Positions 8,107-16,012 of a stretch of DNA of 34,308 nucleotides are shown piece after piece. A program made the position numbers and the translations under genes. This DNA is from JBAQMG01 sp049302575 (GTDB lineage: Bacteria; Bacillota; Desulfitobacteriia; Desulfitobacteriales; Desulfitobacteriaceae), in assembly GCA_049302575.1 (NCBI GenBank), contig JBAQMG010000082.1, forward strand, positions 1 through 34,308, read 5' to 3'. A model generated the notes under the pieces. That model ran no database searches. It was not told the origin of the DNA and worked only from the letters and a program-made list of their open reading frames with translations. Within the stretch, counting starts at the first letter, position 1, and each line of letters starts with the position of its first letter.

Positions 8107-8358
8107 TTAGGTTTGTTTAGGTTTAGCCTCATTGACAGTTAAAGGACGCCCGCCGAAGTCTTTACCGTTTAAATCCATCGCCATACGTTCTGCATCTGTT
8201 TCTGCTACCTCTACAAATCCGAACCCCCTAGAACGCCCTGATTCCCTGTCAGTAATAATCCGACTACCTATTACCTCCCCGTACTGTCCAAAAAACTCAG
8301 TAATATCGTCTGGAGTAGTATTCCAAGGGAGATTTCCTACATATAAGGTACTTGTCAT
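8107..8358 (-). CDS. Small RRM-domain RNA-binding protein
   Basis: The 83-residue protein is a single RNA recognition motif. RNP2 is TLYVGNLPW (residues 3-11) and RNP1 is RSRGFGFVEV (about 43-52). The loop NTTPDDITEFFGQYGEV precedes IITDRESG, and the fold ends with GRPLTVNEAKP. Such stand-alone RRM proteins (Rbp family) occur in cyanobacteria and scattered other bacteria. Their RNA targets are mostly unknown, though cold response is often proposed. ATG at 8358 follows AGAGGTGA. It lies between nadD and yqeK, which usually adjoin, and has its own apparent transcription unit. Confidence 0.9.
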   Translation of the reverse strand: MTSTLYVGNLPWNTTPDDITEFFGQYGEVIGSRIITDRESGRSRGFGFVEVAETDAERMAMDLNGKDFGGRPLTVNEAKPKQT

Positions 8359-8423
8359 TTTAAAGTCACCTCTTACCTATTGAATTCGTCACTAGTATTA
8401 GCAAATAGCGCCGAACTATACAA

Positions 8424-8458
8424 CATAATTCATAATGCATAATTCATAATGCATAATT
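8424..8458. repeat. AT-rich tandem repeat (CATAATTCATAATG units)
   Basis: Two and a half direct copies of the 14-base unit CATAATTCATAATG lie in the gap between nadD and the RRM gene. The same words recur at 23329-23347, 27391-27470 and 31761-31838, so this is one member of a dispersed intergenic family. Confidence 0.7.
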
Positions 8459-8480
8459 GAAAATAAAGTTAAGGCACTTT

Positions 8481-9092
8481 TCAGATAAATTCTTTATAAA
8501 GATTAGTCTCTTGAATAAACAATCTGACAGGTTCAGGTAATAAATAACGAATAGACCTTCCTCCAGCTACACGTTGACGAATATCCGTCGAAGAGATCGC
8601 TAAGGCAGGCACCTCTAGAAGATGAATTCTGCCCTGAATTTCCGAATACTCTAATAAGGCTGTTTCTAAAAAACCTTTAACGTCAAAACCAGGTCGTGTA
8701 GCGCCAATGAGCTGAGTCAGCGTAAATATCTCCCCGGCCTGACGCCAATTAAATACTTCTCTCAAGGCATCTGCCCCCGTGATGAAAAAAAGTTCATAAC
8801 CCGCCAGTGTTTCACGCAAAGAACGCAAAGTATCAATAGTGTAGGACGGACCTTGCCTTTCCAATTCTATCTTAGATACCTCAAAAAAATTGTTATCAGC
8901 AATTGCACGACTTACCATCTCGTGGCGTAAGGACGCAGAGCTAACTTTAGCAAGCTCCTTGTGTGGAGGGCTTCCAGACGGGATAAATAGCACTTTAGAT
9001 AGAGCAAACTCTGACCGTGCCATCTCCGCCGCTACTAAATGTCCATAATGAATTGGATCAAAGGTTCCCCCCATAATGCCTAACCTATCCAC
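8481..9092 (-). CDS. nadD: Nicotinate-nucleotide adenylyltransferase
   Basis: NadD joins ATP and nicotinate mononucleotide to make deamido-NAD, the common step of NAD synthesis. The 203 residues begin with the nucleotidyltransferase motif GIMGGTFDPIHYGHL and continue FIPSGSPPHK. The late motif is ISSTDIRQRVAGGRSIRYL, in which ISST and R are ATP-binding. The GTG start at 9092 has AAAGGCGG upstream and leaves only 24 bases to citrate synthase, so the two are probably cotranscribed. The enzyme looks intact. Confidence 0.96.
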   Translation of the reverse strand: MDRLGIMGGTFDPIHYGHLVAAEMARSEFALSKVLFIPSGSPPHKELAKVSSASLRHEMVSRAIADNNFFEVSKIELERQGPSYTIDTLRSLRETLAGYELFFITGADALREVFNWRQAGEIFTLTQLIGATRPGFDVKGFLETALLEYSEIQGRIHLLEVPALAISSTDIRQRVAGGRSIRYLLPEPVRLFIQETNLYKEFI

Positions 9093-9116
9093 TGATTTTT
9101 TCCGCCTTTATTTATA

Positions 9117-10484
9117 CTATCGCTTATCCAGTGCAATGTAATCACGTCTGGGTGCAACGCTTTTGTAAGATGGCCTAATGACCTTTCCAGAATTTACGAT
9201 TTCCTCAATGCGATGTGCGCTCCAGCCAGCTATTCTAGAAATAGCAAAAATCGGTGTGAACATTTCATCGGGAATGTCCAGCATCCTATAAACAAACCCC
9301 GAATAAAAATCAACATTTGCACTTACACCCTTGTGTATTTTGCTAATTTTCCCCATGAGTTCAGGTGCAATCTCCTCTACCTTTAAGTAGAGATTATACT
9401 CATCCTCTAGACCCTTTTCCTTAGCAAGTTTAGCGACATACTCCTTGAATAAAACTGCCCGCGGATCCGAAATAGAGTATACAGCATGACCTATACCGTA
9501 GATTAAGCCTGAGCGATCAAACGCTTCTTTCTTTAGAAGTTTCACAAGATAGTGTTCAATTTCTTGGTTGTCATTCCAATCCTTCAAGTTTCGTTTCATA
9601 TCTTCAAACATCTGAACAACTTTAATGTTAGCACCGCCATGTTTGGGCCCTTTTAAAGCCCCAAGTGCCGCAGCCATTACAGAGTAGGTGTCTGTCCCTG
9701 TAGAAGTTACAACATGCGTCACAAACGTTGAATTGTTGCCTCCACCATGCTCCGCATGAAGTACGAGCGCAATATCGAGCAATGTTGCCTCTAGTTTTGT
9801 ATATTTACTATCTGGCCTTAGCATATGCAAAATATTTTCAGCAGTACTTAAGTCAGGTCTTGGACTGTGAATATACAAACTTTGATTTCCATGATAATGA
9901 GAAAACGCCTGGTAGCCATAAACTGCAAGGGACGGAAAACAGGCAATCATATGAATACATTGTTTTAAAACATTTATTATCGAAGTGTCATCCGGATTTT
10001 CATCAAAGCTATATAAGCCTAAGACGTTTCTGGACAAGACATTCATTATATCCTTGCTCGGTGCTTTCATAATCATATCCCTAGTAAAGTCCTCCGGCAG
10101 CTTTTGATATAAGGACAGAAGTTGCTCAAAATCCTGAAGTGAGTTTTTATCAGGCAGATTTCCAAAGAGTAATAAATAACAAGTTTCTTCAAAACCATAC
10201 CGATCATCGCCTCTGAAACCTTCTACAATATTACGTATATCTATCCCTCGATAAATTAATCTGCCTGGTACAGGAACTATTTCATTTTCATCGAGAATGT
10301 AAGCATGCACCTCACCAATTTCGGTCAAACCAACAAGTACCCCCGAGCCGTCCGGATCACGAAGCCCGCGTTTTACTTTATATTTATTGAACAATTCAGG
10401 CTCAATAAAGCTACTCTTTGCAGCCTTAATGCTCAGATCATCAAACATTTTTTCTGTAAACTCTAAATATTCACCATTTTCCAT
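9117..10484 (-). CDS. Citrate (or 2-methylcitrate) synthase
   Basis: The enzyme condenses oxaloacetate with acetyl-CoA (or propionyl-CoA). The 455-residue chain has the catalytic histidine regions LHAEHGGGNNSTF (about 240-255) and GIGHAVYSISDPRA (near 330) and the catalytic aspartate in NVDFYSGFVY (near 390). KGPKHGGAN lies between them. An N-terminal extension of about 60 residues precedes GLTEIGEVHAYILDENE, as in the longer clostridial type. ATG at 10484 follows GGAGG at 9 bases. Substrate preference cannot be read from sequence. It sits between nadD and yhbY, which is not its usual place, and no other TCA cycle gene is near. Confidence 0.9.
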   Translation of the reverse strand: MENGEYLEFTEKMFDDLSIKAAKSSFIEPELFNKYKVKRGLRDPDGSGVLVGLTEIGEVHAYILDENEIVPVPGRLIYRGIDIRNIVEGFRGDDRYGFEETCYLLLFGNLPDKNSLQDFEQLLSLYQKLPEDFTRDMIMKAPSKDIMNVLSRNVLGLYSFDENPDDTSIINVLKQCIHMIACFPSLAVYGYQAFSHYHGNQSLYIHSPRPDLSTAENILHMLRPDSKYTKLEATLLDIALVLHAEHGGGNNSTFVTHVVTSTGTDTYSVMAAALGALKGPKHGGANIKVVQMFEDMKRNLKDWNDNQEIEHYLVKLLKKEAFDRSGLIYGIGHAVYSISDPRAVLFKEYVAKLAKEKGLEDEYNLYLKVEEIAPELMGKISKIHKGVSANVDFYSGFVYRMLDIPDEMFTPIFAISRIAGWSAHRIEEIVNSGKVIRPSYKSVAPRRDYIALDKR

Positions 10485-10570
10485 ACCCTAATACCTCCAT
10501 GCATCGTTCAAAATTCGCACTGCTAAAAGTTATATTATTTAAAACATTAATAAGCGAAGAAACACCCCAT

Positions 10571-10861
10571 TTAAGGTAAACTAATCCAAGTTCTCTTTTG
10601 GGACAGTCTATACAGCAGAAAGTTCCGACCAATAACCTGAGCAACCTCGGCACCTACTTCTTCAGCCAGTTCCGTTGCAATATTCTTTGGTTCTTCTAAA
10701 CAGTTGGGCAATACCCTACCTTTAATTAACTCACGTGCCTCTAAAGCTTGATCAGCTTGAGCCACCACATTCTCCGTCATTCCAGCTTTTCCGATGGTCA
10801 GAATTGGATCCAGCTCATTTCCCAACGATCGCAAGAAACCTTTCTGCTTCCCTGTTAACAT
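10571..10861 (-). CDS. yhbY: YhbY, CRM-domain ribosome assembly protein
   Basis: YhbY is a single CRM (KH-like) domain that associates with pre-50S ribosomes. The protein starts MLTGKQKGFLRSLGNELDP and contains the GxxG-like loop IGKAGMTENV, then ELIKGRVLPN and the hydrophobic core AEVAQVIGRNFLLYR. I start it at the ATG at 10861 (96 residues). An upstream in-frame ATG at 10876 would put the good ribosome binding site GGAGGG inside the coding region, and homologues start at MLTGKQ. It begins directly after obgE, a common pairing in Firmicutes. Confidence 0.92.
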   Translation of the reverse strand: MLTGKQKGFLRSLGNELDPILTIGKAGMTENVVAQADQALEARELIKGRVLPNCLEEPKNIATELAEEVGAEVAQVIGRNFLLYRLSQKRTWISLP

Positions 10862-10877
10862 TTTAAAACCCTCCATA

Positions 10878-12149
10878 TTATTCTTCCCATTCGAATTCCA
10901 AATCTACAATTTTTACCTTATCGCCCACCTTAATACCCTGAGCTCGTAACGCATTATCAATACCCATCACGCTCAAGATCTTTTGAAAACGGCGTAAGCC
11001 CTCATCACTTTCAAAATAGGTCATTGCAAGGTGTCGTTCAATCTCTTTACCACTAACCATAAAGATTTCATCTTCTCTAGTTATTTTAAAACGCTCATCT
11101 TCCTTAACTTGAGTTAGACGATGTTCCACTTGATGAAACTCAAGTTCGGGAATAGGAAGCTCCGGTAACATAGTAGAGATATCATACATCAAAGTGGATA
11201 GCCCTTCCCCCGTTGCCGCTGAGACAGGATAAATCTTGTATTGCTCCCCTAGTTCGATCCGTAAACGCCCTAGATTCTCTACCGCCCCTGACACATCCAT
11301 CTTATTTGCAACCACTAAAACAGGACGTTCATCTAAACGTGTTCTGTAAAGACGAAGTTCCTCTTGGATAATTTTAAAATCATTTAAAGGATCTCGTTCT
11401 TCCGAACCGGATATATCTAAAATATGGAGAATCAGTTTCGTCCGTTCCGTATGACGCAAAAAATCATGACCAAGACCAGCCCCTGTATGCGCTCCCTCGA
11501 TAAGACCAGGAATATCGGCGATCACAAAGCTCTCACCGTCCTCAATATCTACGACCCCTAAATTTGGAACTAAGGTTGTAAAATGATAATCTGCTATTTT
11601 GGGTTTAGCCGCTGAGACCCTGGAAATGATCGTTGATTTGCCCACATTAGGAAACCCAACTAAACCTACATCAGCTAGAAGCTTAAGTTCTAGCATCAGC
11701 CAGTGGTCAACACCTGGTTCCCCATTTTCCGAAAGTGTGGGAGCTTTATTAGCATTACTTAAAAAGCGGGCATTTCCGCGGCCACCCCGACCCCCATGGG
11801 CAATAATTACTCTTTGACCCTGTTCTGTTATATCAGCCAAAACCTGACCATTATCAGCATCTTTAATAAGAGTTCCTACCGGAATTCTTATGACAAGATC
11901 CTCTCCACCTTTACCGTGCATATTCTTAGTTTGTCCATGTTCTCCCCGATCTGCTTTGTATTGACGTTTGTAGCGGAAATCAACCAGAGTTCTTAACCCT
12001 TCGTCCGCAACAAAGACAACACTGCCACCGCGCCCCCCATCTCCACCACTAGGACCACCTTCGGGAACATATTTTTCTCGACGAAAGGCGACGGCTCCTG
12101 AACCCCCGTCCCCACCTTTAACGTAAATTCTTGCTTGATCGTAAAACAT
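10878..12149 (-). CDS. obgE: Obg/CgtA GTPase
   Basis: Obg is an essential GTPase for 50S assembly that also links GTP level to sporulation and the stress response. The 423 residues have the glycine-rich Obg fold (1-158, many GGDGG/GGRGG turns), the GTPase domain with G1 GFPNVGKST (near 166), G3 DIPGLIEGA, G4 NKMD and G5 SAATGEG, and the C-terminal OCT domain (about 345-423). ATG at 12149. It lies downstream of the spo0B-like gene, as in Bacillus subtilis, where spo0B and obg form one operon. Confidence 0.98.
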   Translation of the reverse strand: MFYDQARIYVKGGDGGSGAVAFRREKYVPEGGPSGGDGGRGGSVVFVADEGLRTLVDFRYKRQYKADRGEHGQTKNMHGKGGEDLVIRIPVGTLIKDADNGQVLADITEQGQRVIIAHGGRGGRGNARFLSNANKAPTLSENGEPGVDHWLMLELKLLADVGLVGFPNVGKSTIISRVSAAKPKIADYHFTTLVPNLGVVDIEDGESFVIADIPGLIEGAHTGAGLGHDFLRHTERTKLILHILDISGSEERDPLNDFKIIQEELRLYRTRLDERPVLVVANKMDVSGAVENLGRLRIELGEQYKIYPVSAATGEGLSTLMYDISTMLPELPIPELEFHQVEHRLTQVKEDERFKITREDEIFMVSGKEIERHLAMTYFESDEGLRRFQKILSVMGIDNALRAQGIKVGDKVKIVDLEFEWEE

Positions 12150-12181
12150 CTTAATTCTGCTCCTTAAACTACTAGTTCACT

Positions 12182-12682
12182 TCATTTATTGACTAATTTA
12201 ACTCTTTTTTCTCGGAGGAGTTTTCCCCCCCTAAAGAACCTAAAGCCACAAGCAAGTCCTTCCCCCAGAATAATTTCTGCACAACTCTCTTGCGATACCT
12301 CGTTACTCTGAATGGTAATACTCTCCACACAATCTATAGTGTACCCGTAGAAAGCTTCTGCATATTCCTCAAGCCAATAATCTAGCCAAAAACTCTGCTC
12401 TTTCATTATATCCGGATAACTAACCGTCGTATTAATTCCTGCTTGTCTTAAACGAGTAACCCAACCAAGTAGTATTGCTCCAAAAATATCCTCAGGGATT
12501 TGCCCAATCTTTTGCTCGTTTTCCATTCCCTGCAAGGCTCTGTGCATATATTCCAAAGCCTTCTTCGGATTGTTAAGCTGTAGATAGCCCATGATAACTT
12601 GCCAGTGATTTAGAAAATCATGTCTTTGCAAACGATACCAACTCAATTGTTCAGCTAACAATTTACGAATGATTTGCGACAC
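12182..12682 (-). CDS. spo0B: Spo0B-like sporulation phosphotransferase
   Basis: Spo0B relays phosphate from Spo0F to Spo0A in the sporulation phosphorelay of bacilli. The 166-residue product has the helical-hairpin site RLQRHDFLNHWQVIMGYLQL, with H21 in the position of the phosphorylated histidine. The rest is a reduced ATPase-like domain without recognisable N, G1 or G2 boxes, as in Spo0B. Many clostridia lack a full phosphorelay, so here it may instead be a remnant of a SpoB-type sensor kinase. Its position between rpmA and obgE supports the assignment. Start is GTG at 12682 with GGGGGTG upstream. Confidence 0.75.
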   Translation of the reverse strand: MSQIIRKLLAEQLSWYRLQRHDFLNHWQVIMGYLQLNNPKKALEYMHRALQGMENEQKIGQIPEDIFGAILLGWVTRLRQAGINTTVSYPDIMKEQSFWLDYWLEEYAEAFYGYTIDCVESITIQSNEVSQESCAEIILGEGLACGFRFFRGGKLLREKRVKLVNK

Positions 12683-12703
12683 AACATCACACCCCCTTAC
12701 TCG

Positions 12704-12773
12704 AGGCTCGAAGTTCGATGCGCGATACTCGAAGGTTATGGCTACCTATCTTCGAACCTCGCGCATCGAGCCT
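12704..12773. repeat. GC-rich repeat of CGAAG/CGAGG/CGATG words
   Basis: The stretch is an imperfect inverted repeat: 12704-12734 and 12750-12773 share AGGCTCGA, TGCGCGA and TCGAAG in mirrored order. Related sequence occurs at 12884-12923, 23298-23325 and 28020-28138. It is unlike the surrounding AT-rich DNA and lies between spo0B and rpmA. Confidence 0.6.
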
Positions 12774-12890
12774 AGTGCCTCCATAATTCTCAGCTCACAT
12801 TCTTTTGACTTTGAAGAATAAACCTCACACTTCGCACACAGTGTCTCAATAATGCCTCTTGCTTCAGAAACCTGATTCTTTATCCGAGGT
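12746..12890 (-). other. Possible remnant of a small cysteine-containing protein
   Basis: In this minus-strand stretch one frame looks coding: KNQVSEARGIIETLCAKCEV followed by YSSKSKECELRIMEALGSM, with three cysteines. It is bounded on both sides by the GC-rich CGAAG repeat and has no start codon of its own. The frame can only be extended to a start by reading through the rpmA terminator and into rpmA. It may be a decayed gene, with the repeats having replaced its ends, or chance. No family is recognised. Confidence 0.2.
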
Positions 12891-12923
12891 TCGAGCCTCG
12901 AACTTCGCGCCTCGCGCTTCGCT
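12884..12923. repeat. GC-rich repeat of CGAGG/CGAAG words, second copy
   Basis: It contains the palindrome CGAGGTTCGAGCCTCG and repeated CGCGCCTCGCGCTTCG words. It abuts the rpmA terminator. It belongs to the same family as 12704-12773. Confidence 0.6.
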
Positions 12924-12958
12924 AAAACAACCCCTGGGTAAAACCCAGGGGTTGTTTT
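12924..12958 (-). terminator. rpmA terminator
   Basis: A perfect 16-bp stem (12924-12939 with 12943-12958) has a 3-base loop and a stem base rich in A/T, giving TTGTTTT at the 3' side of the minus RNA. It lies 8 bases after the rpmA stop and should end the rplU-prp-rpmA transcript. The spo0B-obg genes would then need their own promoter or read-through. Confidence 0.85.
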
Positions 12959-12965
12959 AAGCTGC

Positions 12966-13277
12966 TTATTGGGCTTGTGCAACCATTTGTAGCATCGGAC
13001 GTTCGAGGTAAATACTTACTTGTTTACGAGTCCGATCTTTACGTTCGAATTTAACATATCCGTCAATAAGTGCAAACAAAGTATCGTCTTTACCAAGTCC
13101 ACAATTTTTGCCAGGATGAAACTTCGTACCGCGTTGGCGCACGATAATATTGCCTGCAAGCACGAATTGTCCGTCCCCGCGTTTCAAACCTAAACGCTGA
13201 GCATTACTATCTCGTCCGTTACGGGAACTTCCAACCCCTTTTTTATGAGCAAAAAGTTGCAGATTCATTTTTAGCAT
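12966..13277 (-). CDS. rpmA: 50S ribosomal protein L27 with cleavable N-terminal extension
   Basis: L27 reaches the peptidyl transferase centre of the ribosome. The 103 residues begin MLKMNLQLFAHKKGVGSS and contain GRDSNAQRLG, RQRGTKFHPG and GKDDTLFALIDGYV. The first ten residues match the Firmicutes leader (LQLFA just before HKKG) that must be removed by the Prp protease before L27 can work. I chose ATG at 13277 because GGAGGAGG lies 9 bases upstream; an upstream GTG at 13286 overlaps that site. The protease gene prp is directly upstream, so enzyme and substrate are made together. Confidence 0.97.
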   Translation of the reverse strand: MLKMNLQLFAHKKGVGSSRNGRDSNAQRLGLKRGDGQFVLAGNIIVRQRGTKFHPGKNCGLGKDDTLFALIDGYVKFERKDRTRKQVSIYLERPMLQMVAQAQ

Positions 13278-13603
13278 GGAGTCCACCTCCTCCGATTAAT
13301 CTTTAAATATTTTTTACCATAATTACGTTGAATGTCTTCAATACCAAGGCTCATTGTTTGTAAAATCCATTGGGCATGATCTAAATCCTCTTCAGCAATA
13401 TCTCGAAGAGCGCAGGTTAGAAAGCCATCTGTATTTTCAACAACTGGAGGGATAGCCAAAAAGCGTTCCAACCCGTTCACTGCAGCAATACTTAGGGCTG
13501 AAACCGCTGCACAAACAGGATCTTTCCCTTCTTCAGCAAACCCAGCATGCCCGGATAATTCAAACTGATGCACCCTATTTTTAGTATCTAACCATAATGT
13601 CAA
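13271..13603 (-). CDS. prp: Prp cysteine protease that processes L27
   Basis: Prp (YsxB) removes the N-terminal extension of L27. Its active-site pair is visible in SGHAGFAEEGKDPVCAAVSA: the histidine of GHAG and the cysteine of VCAA are 12 residues apart, as in the family. I start it at TTG 13603 (110 residues, LTLWLDTKN), just after the rplU stop. A longer frame from 13735 would overlap rplU in another phase and is not credible. The 3' end overlaps the rpmA start by 7 bases, giving coupled translation. The exact start codon is uncertain. Confidence 0.9.
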   Translation of the reverse strand: MTLWLDTKNRVHQFELSGHAGFAEEGKDPVCAAVSALSIAAVNGLERFLAIPPVVENTDGFLTCALRDIAEEDLDHAQWILQTMSLGIEDIQRNYGKKYLKINRRRWTPC

Positions 13604-13619
13604 ATGAATGCCTGTTTGT

Positions 13620-13931
13620 TTAGGCTTCAAGGGCCTCGACGAGGACCTTTGTGTAAGGTTGACGATGTCCTTGTTTACGGCGATAGTTCTTCTTGGATTT
13701 GAACTTGAAGACAATGATCTTCTCCCCTTTACCATGTTCCAGAACCTTAAGCACTGCCTTAGCTCCAGCTACTAGAGGGGTTCCAACCGTCACCGCACCG
13801 TCTTTCTCAACTAACAACACTTGATCAACTGGAACGACCTCCCCAACGTTGGCAACTAACTTTTCAACGTAGATCACGTCACCCTCTTGAACACGAAATT
13901 GCTTCCCACCAGTTACAATAACTGCGTACAT
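13620..13931 (-). CDS. rplU: 50S ribosomal protein L21
   Basis: L21 binds 23S rRNA and is often encoded with L27. The 103 residues start MYAVIVTGGKQFRVQEGDVI and contain VDQVLLVEKDG and VFKFKSKKNYRRKQGHRQPY, the conserved basic RNA-binding end. ATG at 13931 follows TAGGAGGTG. The preceding 109 bases look like the L21 leader, so L21 probably controls its own operon (rplU-prp-rpmA). Confidence 0.98.
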   Translation of the reverse strand: MYAVIVTGGKQFRVQEGDVIYVEKLVANVGEVVPVDQVLLVEKDGAVTVGTPLVAGAKAVLKVLEHGKGEKIIVFKFKSKKNYRRKQGHRQPYTKVLVEALEA

Positions 13932-13952
13932 ATAAACACCTCCTATTTTCTA

Positions 13953-14035
13953 GACTCGCCTCGATAGGTCGATTTCCGTGAGAAAATCAGTTAAACCCAT
14001 TTCGCGCGGTTGCGATGAGATGTCACCACATTCCA
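13953..14035 (-). promoter_or_regulatory. Ribosomal protein L21 leader (autoregulatory RNA)
   Basis: The untranslated region before rplU is unusually structured. The minus RNA reads GGTGACATCTCATCGCAACC, then a stem GATTT/AAATC around a loop with CTCACGG, then TCGACCTATCGAGGCGAG next to the ribosome binding site. AACC (plus 14008-14011) can pair with GGTT (plus 13994-13997). This agrees with my recollection of the Firmicutes L21 leader, through which L21 represses its own operon. No covariance model was run. Confidence 0.6.
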
Positions 14036-14040
14036 TAATT

Positions 14041-15306
14041 CTAGCATCTTTCGGTTAAGTTTGTCAAACCTAATCTTCCGCTTCCAGAACAAGTAAGACA
14101 CAGTTTCGTATATCGATTAGCTAAGGTCTGACCAACTTTTTTCCGGGTCATTTCCACTAGTCCTAATTGGGTAAGTCCAATAACATGACATTTAATTTTA
14201 TCACGCTCACAAGCCTGTTCTAAAGTCTTTAGAACCTGCTGTTTGTCTTCATTGTTCACCATATCAATAAAATCGATCACGATAATCCCGCCAAGATTAC
14301 GCAACCTTAATTGCCGAGCAATTTCCCCTGCCGCTTGTAAATTGGTATCCAAAACCGTTTCCTCTAACGAATGTTTACCAACATATTTTCCAGTATTCAC
14401 GTCAATAACGACTAAAGCCTCAGTTTGATTGATAACTAAATAACCCCCATTTTTAAGCCAAACTTTTGGCAAGAGCGCTTTTTTAATTTCTTCATCAATT
14501 CCAAAATGCGAGAATAAATTTTCGCGTGTATCTACTAAAATACGATTTCCGACCGGGTGATTCATTAATTGTAAAGACTGCCGTAAAAATTGTGCAACCT
14601 CTTCTTTGTTAAGAGTTATTTTCTCAACATCGGCATCGATAAAATCCCTTATTAAACGCAAGACAAGATCTACATCCTGGTGCACCAATCCTGGAACAGC
14701 TACCCTGGAAAGACGTTTTTGAATATCCCTCCAAAGTGCAACAAGCTGCTCAATATCCCGAACAAGCTCTTGCCCTTCTAGGCCCTGGGCCAACGTGCGT
14801 ATAATTATACCCATTCCAGGCGGACAAGCCTCTGTTACTAATTCTTTTAGCCGCTCTCGCTCTTCGCTGACTAGAATTTTACGTGATACTCCCACGTAAT
14901 CCACTTGAGGTAATAAAACGACATATCGTCCCGGGAGTGACACGTTAGTTGAGATCCGTGCTCCCTTATTTCCTACCGAATCCTTTACTACTTGAATTAA
15001 AAGTTCTTGACGAGGTTTAAGAATATCCTGTATACGAACTGAGTCAGAGGAAGCACGGCCTTCCTCTCCTTCTTCAAAATGCGGTTGAACTGCATCGCCA
15101 ACATAGAGGAAAGCATTTTTATCTAGACCGATATCTACAAAAGCCGCTTCCATACCAGGCAGAACATTTTCAACCCGACCAAGGTAAATATTACCCACTA
15201 ATCGAGAATAAGGCCCTTCTTGCTCAAAGACTTCCATTAGTTGGCCCTCTTCAATTACGGCTGCCCTCAACCCCTGAGCTTGTCCTTGTAGAATTATCTC
15301 TTTCAT
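14041..15306 (-). CDS. rng: Ribonuclease E/G family endoribonuclease
   Basis: RNase E/G enzymes cut single-stranded RNA in rRNA maturation and mRNA decay. The 421 residues have an S1 domain (about 35-125, YLGRVENVLPGMEAAFVDIG). The catalytic acidic residues lie in ALVVIDVNTGKYVG (near 297) and GGIIVIDFIDM (near 340). The zinc-link cysteines are in CLTCSGSGR close to the end. The protein is shorter than E. coli RNase G, ending soon after the zinc link and lacking a C-terminal extension. Its ATG overlaps the stop of the DUF2344 gene (TAATG). Confidence 0.93.
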   Translation of the reverse strand: MKEIILQGQAQGLRAAVIEEGQLMEVFEQEGPYSRLVGNIYLGRVENVLPGMEAAFVDIGLDKNAFLYVGDAVQPHFEEGEEGRASSDSVRIQDILKPRQELLIQVVKDSVGNKGARISTNVSLPGRYVVLLPQVDYVGVSRKILVSEERERLKELVTEACPPGMGIIIRTLAQGLEGQELVRDIEQLVALWRDIQKRLSRVAVPGLVHQDVDLVLRLIRDFIDADVEKITLNKEEVAQFLRQSLQLMNHPVGNRILVDTRENLFSHFGIDEEIKKALLPKVWLKNGGYLVINQTEALVVIDVNTGKYVGKHSLEETVLDTNLQAAGEIARQLRLRNLGGIIVIDFIDMVNNEDKQQVLKTLEQACERDKIKCHVIGLTQLGLVEMTRKKVGQTLANRYTKLCLTCSGSGRLGLTNLTERC

Positions 15307-16007
15307 TACAACAGCTCTCGCATCATGGGTGAAAGGGCTTGCCCCTGATGTTCGACATAAATCCCAGTTCGTTTAATCTGTAAGCCCTCTAATGCCAGGG
15401 GAAGATTCTCAAGTTCACGCAAACTTCCAACGACTTCTTCTGGTCGAACGCTGCCTTGATTTCCTACTTCTACCTCAAGTTCAAAGATGACCTCATCCCC
15501 ATGGATCTCCCCCTGTAAATGTTTTACCCAAGGACGGATATCTTTCTCAGTGGGTCCCTTTTTAGAATAGCGTGTATAGGTAATATGTTCTCTAGCTAAC
15601 CAAGACTTAATGGCCTCGTCCAAACGTTCAGCTTGTATGGGTAAGGCCATCGGAAGACGCAAACGATAAAGTGCAGCATTAAGCACAGCCATAAGCGCCT
15701 TGCTCCCTGGCTCAATAGCTAAGCCATCAAGTAGACGAATACCAGTCGGCAATTGTTCTTGCAGACTCCCCAATACTTCGCTTAAATCCATTTCTCGTTG
15801 GAGCTCAATATCAACATATTCCCGTTCACCTTCTACTCCAACAGCTAAAGCCGATCCAAATGAAATTTTGGGATGGGGATTAAAACCCTCTGAGTAGGCC
15901 ACAGGAATTCCAGCACGGCGCATAGCCCGTTCAAATACTCTAGTCAGGTCAAGATGCCCTATGTACTTGGCTTCTTCAAGCTTGGTGTAAGCAATTCTAA
16001 GCCTCAT
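15306..16007 (-). CDS. DUF2344/TIGR03936 protein paired with the radical SAM protein
   Basis: This 233-residue protein begins MRLRIAYTKLEEAKYIGHLD and contains VFERAMRRAGIPVAYSEGFN, PHPKISFGSALAVGVEGERE and later motifs of the DUF2344 family. Members almost always adjoin, or are fused to, TIGR03960 radical SAM proteins. Their function is unestablished. A longer frame from 16085 would overlap the upstream gene; ATG at 16007 has AAAGGGTGA upstream and starts 5 bases after its neighbour's stop. The end overlaps the rng start by one base. Confidence 0.9.
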   Translation of the reverse strand: MRLRIAYTKLEEAKYIGHLDLTRVFERAMRRAGIPVAYSEGFNPHPKISFGSALAVGVEGEREYVDIELQREMDLSEVLGSLQEQLPTGIRLLDGLAIEPGSKALMAVLNAALYRLRLPMALPIQAERLDEAIKSWLAREHITYTRYSKKGPTEKDIRPWVKHLQGEIHGDEVIFELEVEVGNQGSVRPEEVVGSLRELENLPLALEGLQIKRTGIYVEHQGQALSPMMRELL

Positions 16008-16012
16008 GACGT

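Noticed and set aside
7926..8132. 68-codon minus frame between yqeK and the RRM gene
   Set aside because: It overlaps the RRM 3' end, covers the terminator hairpin 8058-8093, and its sequence has no protein-like pattern.
12746..12982. 78-codon minus frame starting inside rpmA
   Set aside because: As a whole gene it would read out of frame from rpmA through the perfect rpmA terminator and a repeat; only its distal part is kept as a possible remnant.
13604..13735. N-terminal extension of prp
   Set aside because: It lies inside rplU in another phase; the conserved Prp sequence begins at about 13603.
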